A stretch of DNA of 64,000 nucleotides. Origin: Tabrizicola thermarum. Its GTDB lineage: Bacteria > Pseudomonadota > Alphaproteobacteria > Rhodobacterales > Rhodobacteraceae. The DNA is taken from assembly GCF_003574395.1 (NCBI RefSeq), contig NZ_KZ984538.1, forward strand, positions 62,001-126,000, in the 5' to 3' direction. The position numbers and the translations under genes are program-made. Of this stretch, positions 37,852-45,998 are shown in pieces. Every line of letters begins with the position of its first letter. Positions within the stretch are counted from its first letter, which is position 1. The notes under the pieces are model-generated. The model was given only the letters and a program-made list of their open reading frames with translations. It searched no databases and had not been told where the DNA came from.

Positions 37852-38845
37852 TGTCGTAGACCACTTCCAGGCTGGGTTTCACGGCGGCGAAGGACCCGCG
37901 CATGTCGGCATCCGTCGCGGGCTCAAGGACAAAGTCCTTGCCGGTGGTTTCCGCATCGAACAGACCCAGCAGCCCGTCCTGCGTCAGCGGCTTCGGGCGC
38001 AGCGGCGGCGCATCCGCGACCGCATTGGCCAGGATCTCGAACAGCCCGCCCCATTGCGTCGCATGGGTCCCGACGATCTGATAATTCGCCGATTTCCGCC
38101 GCAGGTCGTCATCCGCCGGGATCGAGGCCAGCACCGGAATATTCACCGCCCTTGCAAAGGCCGCAGCCTCTCCGGTCCCGTCATCCTTGTTGATGACCAG
38201 CCCCGCGACGCCGACATTGCCGCCCAGCTTGCGGAAATATTCCACCGCCGAGCAGACGTTGTTCGCCACATACAGGCTTTGCAGGTCGTTCGACCCGACC
38301 ACGATCACCTTCTGCGCCATGTCGCGGGCAATCGGCAGACCGAACCCGCCGCAGACCACGTCGCCGAGGAAATCCAGCAGCACATAGTCGAAGTCCCAGT
38401 CGTGGAACCCCAGCTTCTCAAGCAATTCGAACCCGTGGATGATCCCGCGCCCGCCGCAGCCGCGACCGACCTCCGGGCCGCCCAGTTCCATCGCAAAGAC
38501 GCCGCCGCGCTTGAAGCAGACGTCGCCGATCTTCACTTCCTCACCGGCCAGCTTCTTGCGGGTCGAGGTTTCGATGATCGTCGGGCAAGCCTTGCCGCCG
38601 AACAGCAGCGACGTGGTATCCGACTTCGGATCGCAGCCGATCAGCAGGACACGTTTGCCCATCTCGGCCATCATGTGGCTCAGGTTCGCCAGTGTGAACG
38701 ACTTGCCGATCCCGCCCTTGCCGTAGATCGCGATGATCTGCGTCTTCTTCGACGGCGGGTCCTGCGGGATTTCCAGCGAGGGCTCCACGGCAGCCTCGTC
38801 GCGCAGGCGGGCGTCGAAATCCTTCAGATTGGGAACTTCGGTCAT
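37844..38845 (-). CDS. bchX: Chlorophyllide a reductase iron protein BchX
   Basis: BchX is the NifH/BchL-like ATPase that feeds electrons to BchYZ. The 333-residue product has the P-loop GKGGIGKS at 42-49, the switch text [15 protein letters not shown] (about 70-84), and the two cluster cysteines Cys130 (GRGCGGRG) and Cys165 (DVVCGGFG). The ATG at 38845 overlaps the bchC stop (ATGA). The last codons overlap the ATG of orf51. Confidence 0.97.
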   Translation of the reverse strand: MTEVPNLKDFDARLRDEAAVEPSLEIPQDPPSKKTQIIAIYGKGGIGKSFTLANLSHMMAEMGKRVLLIGCDPKSDTTSLLFGGKACPTIIETSTRKKLAGEEVKIGDVCFKRGGVFAMELGGPEVGRGCGGRGIIHGFELLEKLGFHDWDFDYVLLDFLGDVVCGGFGLPIARDMAQKVIVVGSNDLQSLYVANNVCSAVEYFRKLGGNVGVAGLVINKDDGTGEAAAFARAVNIPVLASIPADDDLRRKSANYQIVGTHATQWGGLFEILANAVADAPPLRPKPLTQDGLLGLFDAETTGKDFVLEPATDADMRGSFAAVKPSLEVVYDNV

Positions 38846-39777
38846 GCTGCGGCACTCCAATCCAGGATCATCTTCAGGCAGGTCGGGTCGGTGAAGGCGG
38901 TCGCATAGGCCGAGGCCGCATCGGCCGCGGCGGCGCGGTGGGTAATCAGCCCGTCCAGCGACAGGCGGCCCTCGTCCATCAGACGGCGCGTCGCCTCAAG
39001 ATCGGCGGGCTGCCACTCGCTGGCGATCCGCAGCCGCAGCTCCTTCATGAAGGCGGGCGGGAAGGCGAAACTGATCGGGGCGGTGTAGAAGCCGCACAGC
39101 ACGACCTCGCCGCCCTTCGCCAGCCGGGGAACCAGCGTGTCGAGGAGACCCGCCGCGCCCGAGGCATCGAGGATCACCTTGTAATCCCGACGCGCATCGT
39201 CTTCGGGAGCGATGACGTCATATCCTTCGGCCCCGGACCGACGCGCCGGGTCGATCTCCCAGACGACCGGCTCGCCACCCATCACCAGCGCGATGCGCGC
39301 CAGCAACCGGCCCAGGGTCCCGTGCCCGATGATGAGGTCCGGCAGCGGCCCACCGGCCAGAGCGTGATAGGCCGTCGCGGCCAGCGCCAGCAGCGCGCCC
39401 CGTTCGCCATAGCCGGCATCCAGCTTTGCCACCCGGGCCGCCTGTGTCACCAGCAGGCTCGATGCCCCGCCGAACAGCCCGCGCACCCCGCCCTCATAGC
39501 AGTTGGCCCCCGGCACGAAGACATGGTTGCCGACCGCAAGCCCGGTCTCGCCACAGGTCTCAACCACTTCGCCAAAGGCCTCATAGCCCGGGACCAGCGG
39601 ATAGCCCATTCCGGGAAACGCAGGCATCGTGCCCAGCCAGAACAGCTTTTCCGTGCCCGTCGAAATCCCCGAATGCCGCACCCGGACCACCACGTCGCCC
39701 GGCACCGGCGCTTTCAACCCGACCGCGCCCAGCTTCAGGGATTGAGGACCAGAGAGGATGACAGCATTGGCGTTCAC
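38842..39777 (-). CDS. bchC: 3-hydroxyethyl bacteriochlorophyllide a dehydrogenase BchC
   Basis: BchC is an NAD-dependent medium-chain dehydrogenase that oxidises the ring-A hydroxyethyl group to acetyl, one of the last steps to bacteriochlorophyllide a. The 311-residue length is normal. It has [14 protein letters not shown] (about 38-51), a [10 protein letters not shown] segment, the nucleotide-binding [14 protein letters not shown], and [10 protein letters not shown]. It is the first gene of bchCXYZ-puf and carries the PpsR-controlled promoter at 39820-39863. Confidence 0.96.
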   Translation of the reverse strand: MNANAVILSGPQSLKLGAVGLKAPVPGDVVVRVRHSGISTGTEKLFWLGTMPAFPGMGYPLVPGYEAFGEVVETCGETGLAVGNHVFVPGANCYEGGVRGLFGGASSLLVTQAARVAKLDAGYGERGALLALAATAYHALAGGPLPDLIIGHGTLGRLLARIALVMGGEPVVWEIDPARRSGAEGYDVIAPEDDARRDYKVILDASGAAGLLDTLVPRLAKGGEVVLCGFYTAPISFAFPPAFMKELRLRIASEWQPADLEATRRLMDEGRLSLDGLITHRAAAADAASAYATAFTDPTCLKMILDWSAAA

Positions 39778-39819
39778 GAACTTGCAGCCTTCCTGAATCG
39801 GTGCGAGCTTCGCACTATG

Positions 39820-39863
39820 TGTAAGTCTAGACTGACAGTTTAAGATGTCAAACTAATTGGACA
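39820..39863 (-). promoter_or_regulatory. bchC promoter with two PpsR/CrtJ operators
   Basis: Two TGT-N12-ACA sites: TGTAAGTCTAGACTGACA (39820-39837) and TGTCAAACTAATTGGACA (39846-39863), 8 bases apart. On the minus strand a -35 TTGACA (39846-39851) is followed after 16 bases by a -10 TAGACT (39824-39829). The -35 lies in one operator and the -10 in the other, the classic repressible bchC layout. Confidence 0.9.
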
Positions 39864-39906
39864 CTTTTTCGGCATATCGCAAACACCGGGCGAATATGTC
39901 GTGTTA

Positions 39907-41019
39907 TCAAGGCCGGATGGCCGTCACGACCGAGGTCACAAAGGGCCGATCGCCCGGGCATTTGCGCAGAGCGGTGAAACCCGTTGCATGCAGCAGTCCC
40001 GCGATCTCGGCCGCAGACCGGGTCCGGCCGGTCCGCATCGCCAGCGTGTAGATGGCAAAATAGACGTCCGTCGCGGGGTCCGGCCTGTCGCCGCCCGACA
40101 TCGGCTCTGATACCAGGACCATCCCGCCCGGCGGCAGGGAGGCGTGGACCTTGGCCAGAAGGGCGACCACCGTCGCATCGTCGTGGTCGTAAAGCACCCG
40201 GATCAGGCTGATCGCGTCCGCACCCACCGGCAGCGGGTCGCTGCGGAAGCTGCCGGGATGCAGGGAAATCCGGTCCCGCAGCGCCGCGGGCACCCCGGCC
40301 AGCACGGCGGGCATGTCGAACAGCGACAGCTTCAGCCCGGGGTGCACGCGGCCCACCTCGGCGAGGAACGCCCCCGTGCCCCCGCCCACATCCAGCAGAT
40401 GGCTCCGCTTCGACAAGTCCACCAGCCGCAGCGTGTCCTCGGCCACCAGCACCTGGCTTTCCGCCATCAGCCGACTGTAGCGCGCCGCCAGCCCCGCGTC
40501 CTCTTGCGCCAGGGCCCCGAAGACATAGGGCCAGAACCCGGCAAGCTCCGTCTCTGTCTGACCCCGGAAAAACGCCAGCGGATCAGACAGATCGCGATAA
40601 AGCACATGGTGATGCCTGACCATCGCCTCCAGCCCGGGCACGGTCAGGAAGGCCGCCCCGCGCGGGGCCAGATGCCAGCGGCCCCTGCGATCGCCGGACA
40701 ACAGCCTCAACGCCGCCCCCGCGCGCAAAAGCACCTCCAGCGGCGCAGGCGGAATGGCGCAATGCCGTGACAGATCCCCGGTCGTCTTCGCGCCCGAGGC
40801 GAGGACATGAAGCACCCGCCCCTCGACCAGCGCCACCAGCGCCTGCGACTGGACGAAACCCGAGATGACCTGAAACAGCGCCGCCCCCTCTGCCCTGGCC
40901 TTCCAGCGCAGACCGGGGATGCGAGACGCCAGACGGTGAAAGCGCGGCGACAGCGCCAGGCGGGTCAGAAACCCCAGCGCCTCGGGCCGCGCGGGCGGCG
41001 GGCGCGGCTCGGCGTTCAT
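39907..41019 (-). CDS. crtF: Demethylspheroidene O-methyltransferase CrtF
   Basis: CrtF methylates the hydroxy carotenoid using SAM, giving the methoxy group of spheroidene. The 370-residue protein has a helical dimer domain (about 1-170), then the SAM motif LLDVGGGTGAFLAEVGRVHP (about 210-229) and a later SLIRVLYDHDDATV. Its start overlaps the crtE stop (ATGA). Transcription continues toward bchC, so crtEF can feed the superoperon. Confidence 0.95.
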   Translation of the reverse strand: MNAEPRPPPARPEALGFLTRLALSPRFHRLASRIPGLRWKARAEGAALFQVISGFVQSQALVALVEGRVLHVLASGAKTTGDLSRHCAIPPAPLEVLLRAGAALRLLSGDRRGRWHLAPRGAAFLTVPGLEAMVRHHHVLYRDLSDPLAFFRGQTETELAGFWPYVFGALAQEDAGLAARYSRLMAESQVLVAEDTLRLVDLSKRSHLLDVGGGTGAFLAEVGRVHPGLKLSLFDMPAVLAGVPAALRDRISLHPGSFRSDPLPVGADAISLIRVLYDHDDATVVALLAKVHASLPPGGMVLVSEPMSGGDRPDPATDVYFAIYTLAMRTGRTRSAAEIAGLLHATGFTALRKCPGDRPFVTSVVTAIRP

Positions 41020-41879
41020 CTGGCGGCCTCGGGCAGGACGGTCATCTTGCGGGCATAGGCCGTGACCAGACCCGCCAGCATCGCCTCGCCCGGACAGGAC
41101 GGGATCGACGCGATCGCCCCCGCCAGGATGTCCTTCATATGCGCGACCGCCCCCTCGACCCCCATCGCCTGCACGGCATTCGGCCGCAGATGCGCCGCAT
41201 CCTGCCCGGCAGGTTTGCCGATCTGATCGCTGGTCAGCAGCGCATCCTTCAGGTCATCCGCCACCTGGAATGCCGCACCGATCCGGTCGCCGAGTTCCGC
41301 CCAGGGCTCGGCCTCCTGCCCTGCCGCCAGCGCCCCCATCTGGGTCGCCGCGACGAACAGGGCCGCCGTCTTGGCCCGGTGATAGGCCAGAAGGTCCACC
41401 TTCGGCTCGCTCTCCCAGGCCTGGCCCGCGCAGATCCCGAAGGGCGCGCCGGTGTGCCGCGCCAGCGCCCCGGTCAGCGCAAGCGCGCGGTCCGGGGCCT
41501 GCCCACCCGCCTTCGCAAGCACCTCGAAGGCAAGGACGATCAGGCTGTCCCCGGCCAGCACCGCCAGGGGCTCGCTGAACGCGCGATGGACCGTGGGCTT
41601 GCCCCGCCGAAGGTCGGCGTCGTCGAAGGCGGGCAGGTCGTCATGCACAAGACTGGCGCAATGGATCAGCTCCAGCGCCACCGCCGCCGCGGTGGAAAGC
41701 TCCGGCCGGTCGTCGCCGCAGGCCGTGGCCACCGCCAGAAGGATCGTCGGCCGGATCCGCGCGCCCCCCGGGAAAACCGCATAGGGGATCGCCGCCGCCA
41801 GCTTCGGCGGCGCGTCCTTCCGGTTCAGGGGCGCAAGGCTGTCGTGAAGGGCCTTCTCGATACGCTCGGCGAATGGCAC
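41016..41879 (-). CDS. crtE: Geranylgeranyl diphosphate synthase CrtE
   Basis: CrtE extends farnesyl diphosphate to the C20 precursor of carotenoids and of the bacteriochlorophyll tail. The 287-residue product has the first Asp-rich motif VHDDLPAFDDADLRRGK (about 83-99) and the second, FQVADDLKDALLT (about 204-216), and a GGARIRP entry. The start is GTG at 41879 with AGGAG upstream. It is divergent from crtD, sharing the PpsR-site region. Confidence 0.96.
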   Translation of the reverse strand: MPFAERIEKALHDSLAPLNRKDAPPKLAAAIPYAVFPGGARIRPTILLAVATACGDDRPELSTAAAVALELIHCASLVHDDLPAFDDADLRRGKPTVHRAFSEPLAVLAGDSLIVLAFEVLAKAGGQAPDRALALTGALARHTGAPFGICAGQAWESEPKVDLLAYHRAKTAALFVAATQMGALAAGQEAEPWAELGDRIGAAFQVADDLKDALLTSDQIGKPAGQDAAHLRPNAVQAMGVEGAVAHMKDILAGAIASIPSCPGEAMLAGLVTAYARKMTVLPEAAR

Positions 41880-41934
41880 GGCGGAGGACTCCTCTCAGGG
41901 CCTGTCGATTCAGTTTGGCATTGCGGCCGGCATG

Positions 41935-41976
41935 TGTAAACTTGAATTTACACTAGTTTGTCATCTGAAGCTGACA
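41935..41976. promoter_or_regulatory. crtE/crtD divergent control region with two PpsR/CrtJ operators
   Basis: TGTAAACTTGAATTTACA (41935-41952) and TGTCATCTGAAGCTGACA (41959-41976), both TGT-N12-ACA, lie 6 bases apart in the 110-base gap. On the minus strand TTGTCA and TAGTGT at 16-base spacing could serve as a crtE promoter. The second operator ends 13 bases before the crtD ATG. Confidence 0.88.
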
Positions 41977-41989
41977 AGAGGCGATCCGA

Positions 41990-43555
41990 ATGCCCTCCGC
42001 CGATGTGAAAGGCCAGCCCCGCGCGGTGGTGATCGGCGCCGGAATGGGGGGGCTGGCCGCCGCGATCCGCCTTGCCGCCGCGGGCTGCCGCGTGACCGTC
42101 ATCGAGGCCGCCAAGACCCCCGGCGGCAAGGCCCGCGCCCGCGAAACCCCGGCCGGACCGGCGGCGATGGGTCCCACCGTCCTGACCTTGCGTGCTGAGG
42201 TCGATGCCCTTTTCGCCCTCTGCGGCACCACCACCGAGGCCGAGGTCGGGATCACCCGCCTCCCCCGTCTTGCCCGCCACTGGTGGCCGGGCAGCGGCCC
42301 GCTGGACCTTCACCCCGACCGCGAGGCCAACATCGAGGCGATCCGCGCCTTCGCCGGCGACCGTGAGGCGCAAGGCTTCGCCCGCTTCGACACCGCCGCC
42401 CGCGCCCTCTACGACGCCTTCGAACAGCCTGTCATGCGGGCCGCCAGACCCGACCTTGCCGCCATCGCCCGCACCACCCTGACCAAACCCGGACTCTGGC
42501 CCGCCCTCCTTCCCGGCATGACGCTGGACCGCTGGCTGACGCAGTTCTTCCGCGACCCGCGCCTGCGCCAGCTTTTTGGCCGCTACGCGACCTATGTCGG
42601 CGGCCGTCCCGCCCATACCCCCGCCGTCCTGTCGCTGGTCTGGCAGGCCGAGGCGCAGGGCGTCTGGGCCGTGACCGACGGCATCCAGGCCCTCGCCGCT
42701 GCCCTTGCCAGCGCCGCCGAACGCCTGGGCGTCCGCTTCCATTACGCCACGCAAGCCCGCCGCATCACCCGCCAGTCCGGCCGCGTCGCCCAGGTCGAGA
42801 CCGACCAGGGCCACCACCCCGCCGATATCGTCGTCTTCAACGGCGACCCGCGTGCGCTCACCGACGGCCATCTTGGAGAGGCCGCCCGGACCGCCCTCAC
42901 CCCCCCCGGCAAACCCAGCCTTTCCGCCTGGGTCTGGTCCTTCGCCGCCATCCCGCAAGGCCCCCGCGCGCAGGACCTGATCCACCACAACCTCTTCTTC
43001 ACCGCCGCCCCAAGCGCCGAATTCGGCCCCATCGGCGCGGGGAGGATGCCCGACAGCCCCACCCTCTACCTCAACGCCCAGGACCGCGAGCTGGGGCCGA
43101 CACCCGCCCCCGAACGCTTCCAGATCATCCTGAACGCCCCGGCAGGCCAGCCCGACCACAAGGACGAGGACCAATCATGCCACGACCGCACCTTCCCAGC
43201 CTTGGGCTTGATGGGCCTGACCTTCTCGCCCCCGCCGGGATCCGAGGCGCTGACCCGACCGAAGGACCTCGCGGCGCGGTTCCCGGCCTCCCTGGGCGCG
43301 ATTTACGGGGCCTCGCCCGAGGGGGCGCTGGCGGCCTTCCGGCGTCCGGTGGCGCGGACCGGCCTGCCGGGGCTCTACCTCGCGGGGGGCGGGGTGCATC
43401 CGGGGGCGGGGGTGCCGATGGCGCTGCTCTCCGGCAGGCAGGCCGCCTTACAGGCGCTTCAGGACCTGACTTCAGCCTCGACGTCGGCCCGGATGGCTAT
43501 GCCTGGTGGTATGTCGACGGCATATCCGAAGACGGGACCAAGGCCGTCTCGCTGA
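41990..43555 (+). CDS. crtD: Hydroxyneurosporene/methoxyneurosporene desaturase CrtD
   Basis: CrtD introduces the C-3,4 double bond in the spheroidene pathway, using FAD. The 521-residue product has the N-terminal dinucleotide fold AVVIGAGMGGLAAAIRLAAA (about 12-31) and the C-terminal FAD motif GLYLAGGGVHPGAGVPMA. Homology-like text ends near LQALQDL; the last ~30 residues (TSASTSARMAMPGG onward) overlap the start of crtC in another frame and are probably tail. The stop TGA at 43553-43555 overlaps a CTG that may start crtC. Confidence 0.93.
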   Translation: MPSADVKGQPRAVVIGAGMGGLAAAIRLAAAGCRVTVIEAAKTPGGKARARETPAGPAAMGPTVLTLRAEVDALFALCGTTTEAEVGITRLPRLARHWWPGSGPLDLHPDREANIEAIRAFAGDREAQGFARFDTAARALYDAFEQPVMRAARPDLAAIARTTLTKPGLWPALLPGMTLDRWLTQFFRDPRLRQLFGRYATYVGGRPAHTPAVLSLVWQAEAQGVWAVTDGIQALAAALASAAERLGVRFHYATQARRITRQSGRVAQVETDQGHHPADIVVFNGDPRALTDGHLGEAARTALTPPGKPSLSAWVWSFAAIPQGPRAQDLIHHNLFFTAAPSAEFGPIGAGRMPDSPTLYLNAQDRELGPTPAPERFQIILNAPAGQPDHKDEDQSCHDRTFPALGLMGLTFSPPPGSEALTRPKDLAARFPASLGAIYGASPEGALAAFRRPVARTGLPGLYLAGGGVHPGAGVPMALLSGRQAALQALQDLTSASTSARMAMPGGMSTAYPKTGPRPSR

Positions 43556-44385
43556 TCGCCTTCATCGGCTCGGTCTTTTCCCCCTGGTATGCCTGGTCGG
43601 GCCGGCGCAAACCGCAGGATCACTGCTGCCTCAACGTCGTCACCTCCGGCCTCAACGGCCGCTTCACCATGACCGACCGGGGCCGCTCTGCCTTGCGCCA
43701 ATCCCCGGACCGGCTTCAGATCGGCCCCTCCTCCGTCACCTGGACCGGAAAGGAACTGGTCATCGAGGTCAACGAATGGGGCGCCCCGCCCATGGTCACG
43801 CCCGTCCGGGGCCGTGTCGTGCTGACCCCCCGTGCCGTCACGCGGACCGAGGTCCTCCTGACCCCCGACGCTGCCCATCTCTGGCGCCCCTTCGCCCCGA
43901 TCGCCGACATCGAAGTAGACCTGACACAAGGCCACAGATGGCGCGGCCATGGCTATTTCGACGCCAATTTCGGCACCCGCGCGCTGGAAGCCGACTTCGC
44001 TTTCTGGACCTGGGGCCGCTATCCGCTGCGGGACCGCGCGATGTGCTTCTACGACGCGACCTTGCGCGACGGCCGCCACTTCGACCTTGCCGTGGAAATC
44101 ACCCCCGACGGAGAGGTGCGCGAAACCACCGCCCCCCCGCGCACGCGCTTCCAACGCAACCCCTGGGCCGTCCGCCGCGAAACCCGCGCCGATCCGGGCA
44201 CAAAGCCCCGCCCGCACCTGTCGCTGCTGGAGGCCCCGTTCTACTCCCGCGCGCTGGTGGAAACGACCATCGACGGAGAACGCACCCTCGGGATGCACGA
44301 GGCGCTGGACCTTGTCCGCTTCCGCCAGCCGCTTCTGAAACCGATGCTCGCCCTCCGCGTCCCGCGCCGCGCCCGCTGGCCCTGA
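43552..44385 (+). CDS. crtC: Hydroxyneurosporene synthase (carotenoid 1,2-hydratase) CrtC; start uncertain
   Basis: CrtC hydrates the end group of neurosporene. The frame shows IAFIGSVFSPWYAWSG, HCCLNVVTSG, GYFDANFGTRALEADF and FWTWGRYPL, the family core. The start is a puzzle. Conserved-looking coding already runs from about 43468 (DFSLDVGPDGYAWWYVDG), yet the frame has no ATG, GTG or TTG between 43180 and the internal Met in RFTMTD. A CTG at 43552-43554 overlaps the crtD TGA (CTGA, parallel to the ATGA junctions elsewhere) and would give 277 residues. Other readings are a crtD-crtC frameshift fusion or a sequence error that removed an earlier start. The coordinate given uses the CTG. Confidence 0.8.
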   Translation: MIAFIGSVFSPWYAWSGRRKPQDHCCLNVVTSGLNGRFTMTDRGRSALRQSPDRLQIGPSSVTWTGKELVIEVNEWGAPPMVTPVRGRVVLTPRAVTRTEVLLTPDAAHLWRPFAPIADIEVDLTQGHRWRGHGYFDANFGTRALEADFAFWTWGRYPLRDRAMCFYDATLRDGRHFDLAVEITPDGEVRETTAPPRTRFQRNPWAVRRETRADPGTKPRPHLSLLEAPFYSRALVETTIDGERTLGMHEALDLVRFRQPLLKPMLALRVPRRARWP

Positions 44386-44407
44386 CGAACCGCCGGTGCC
44401 ACAGGCG

Positions 44408-44426
44408 CCTCCCCTCCGAGGGGAGG
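44408..44426. terminator. Hairpin between convergent crtC and tspO
   Basis: CCTCCCCT and AGGGGAGG pair over 8 bp with a 3-base loop, centred between the two stop codons. It belongs to a G-rich repeat also seen at 56103-56146 and could serve both genes. Confidence 0.55.
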
Positions 44427-44443
44427 GGATGGAGGGGCCGGGA

Positions 44444-44932
44444 TCAGACCGTCGCCGCACCCTTCGCCTGATCCGGGTTCAGCGACAGCACCGACCAGTT
44501 CAGCGCCCCCGCCACCGTGACCCAGGTGAGGTAAGGCACGAACAGAAGCCCCGCGATCCAGTCCACCCGCCAGAACGCCGCCAAGGTCGCCGCCACCGCC
44601 AGCCACAACAGCGCCAGCACCAGCATCCCCGCCCGCATCCGCCGCAGCCCGAAAAAGACGGGCGTCCACAGGCAGTTGAGCCCCATCTGCAAGGTATAAA
44701 GCGCCAGCGCCATGCCGACGGCCGGGGTCGCCCCCGCCTGCCGCGCCACCCGCTCTGCCGCCAGCGACATGCACAGATAAAGCGTGGTCCAGGCCACCGG
44801 GAACAGCCAGTTCGGCGGGGTCCAGACGGGCTTTTTCAACGCCTCATACCATGCGCCCGGCGAAAACATCGCGCCGGTTGCGGCGGCAGGCCCGCAGGCC
44901 AGAAGAAAGACAAGAAAAACCCAGATATCCAT
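44444..44932 (-). CDS. tspO: TspO/MBR family membrane protein
   Basis: TspO is an outer-membrane or envelope tryptophan-rich sensory protein that binds porphyrins and modulates photosynthesis gene expression in Rhodobacter. The 162-residue product has five hydrophobic helices and the family motifs YEALKKPVWTPPNWLFPVAW (about 29-48), LNCLWTPVFFGLRRM and VPYLTWVTVAGALNW. It lies between crtC and crtB as in Rhodobacter sphaeroides. Confidence 0.93.
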   Translation of the reverse strand: MDIWVFLVFLLACGPAAATGAMFSPGAWYEALKKPVWTPPNWLFPVAWTTLYLCMSLAAERVARQAGATPAVGMALALYTLQMGLNCLWTPVFFGLRRMRAGMLVLALLWLAVAATLAAFWRVDWIAGLLFVPYLTWVTVAGALNWSVLSLNPDQAKGAATV

Positions 44933-44987
44933 CGGATCACCCTAGCGGTAGCGCAGGCCGAACGCCAGCGCCGTCCGGGTGGTTCCC

Positions 44988-45998
44988 TCAGCCCGCCGCC
45001 CCGCGCCGGTCGCGCGCCTCGAGCTGTGCCAGAATCTGCAGCAGGGTCTCGGACCGCTGCGGCCGCGCCGACCGCTGGCCCGCCGCCTCGACCAGAAAGG
45101 CCACCTCGGGCTCCGGCCGGGCATGCAGCTGCGCGGGCTGCGGCATGACATGGGACAGGACCGCCGACCCCGCCGCCCGCCCCATCAGCGCCAGCTTCTG
45201 CCCCCGGCTGGTCCGCGCGCGCCGGGTGACGCTGTCGAACCCCGCCCGCGCCACCTGCGACCCGATGGCTGCATAGATATGCCGCGCCGCCGCGATCCCG
45301 AGCCGGCAGTCGGACGGCAGCGATGACACGCCCGCCTCCGCCCGCCGGTAAAGATCATCGGCCACCGCCAGAAGCCGCCGCACCACCCCGGCCAGCGCCG
45401 CCGATGGCCGGGGGTCCGCAAGGAACGCCTCGGCGTCGATCCCCGCCTCCTCAAGCCAGTCCAAGGGCAGGAACAACCGCCCCGCCCGCGCATCCTCGCC
45501 CACGTCGCGGGCGATGTTGGTCAGCTGCATCGCCAGCCCCAGGTCCGCCGCCCGCGCCAGCGCATCGGGATCGCGCACCCGCATCAGCACACACATCATC
45601 ACGCCGACACTCGACGCGACCCGCGCGCTGTAGGCGTGCAGGTCGGCCAGGCTGGCATAGCGCCGCCCCATCGCGTCCCAGGCCAGCCCCTCCAGCAGCG
45701 CATCCGGCAAGGCGCGCGGCATGTCGAAATCCCGCACCACCGCCGCGAAAGCCCGGTCCGAAGGCCGCGGCTCCGGTCGTCCGGCATAGATCAGGTCCAG
45801 CCGCTCGCGCAGCCGCAGGACGGCATGCACCTTGTCCTGCACCTCGTCCACATCGTCATCCGCCACCCGGCAGAAGGCATACAATGCCAGCGCCGGGTCC
45901 CGCACCCTTGCGGGCAACAGGCGACTGGCCGCATCGAACGACAGGCTTCCCGTGCGGATCATCGCGCGGCAGGCCGCCATGTCCTCCGCCGCGATCAT
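44988..45998 (-). CDS. crtB: Phytoene synthase CrtB
   Basis: CrtB condenses two geranylgeranyl diphosphates into phytoene, the first committed carotenoid step. The 336-residue product has AFCRVADDDVDEV (first Asp-rich motif, about 42-54), YCA-like SARVASSVGVMM, and the second motif LTNIARDVGEDARAGRLFLP (about 161-180). Its ATG overlaps the crtI stop (ATGA at 45995-45998). The C-terminal 40 residues are rich in Arg, Gln and Pro. Confidence 0.96.
   Translation of the reverse strand: MIAAEDMAACRAMIRTGSLSFDAASRLLPARVRDPALALYAFCRVADDDVDEVQDKVHAVLRLRERLDLIYAGRPEPRPSDRAFAAVVRDFDMPRALPDALLEGLAWDAMGRRYASLADLHAYSARVASSVGVMMCVLMRVRDPDALARAADLGLAMQLTNIARDVGEDARAGRLFLPLDWLEEAGIDAEAFLADPRPSAALAGVVRRLLAVADDLYRRAEAGVSSLPSDCRLGIAAARHIYAAIGSQVARAGFDSVTRRARTSRGQKLALMGRAAGSAVLSHVMPQPAQLHARPEPEVAFLVEAAGQRSARPQRSETLLQILAQLEARDRRGAAG

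Noticed and set aside
41948-43174. 408-codon minus-strand ORF opposite crtD
   Set aside because: Starts in the operator region and mirrors crtD; glycine-rich antisense text.
43177-43465. Upstream part of the long crtC frame (from the ATG at 43177)
   Set aside because: This stretch is crtD coding in another frame and reads as Gly/Ala/Arg low complexity; it is not a plausible CrtC N-terminus.
43177-43555. Programmed -1 frameshift site joining crtD and crtC
   Set aside because: The frames would allow it, but I saw no canonical slippery heptamer with a downstream pseudoknot, so I list it only as an alternative to the CTG start.
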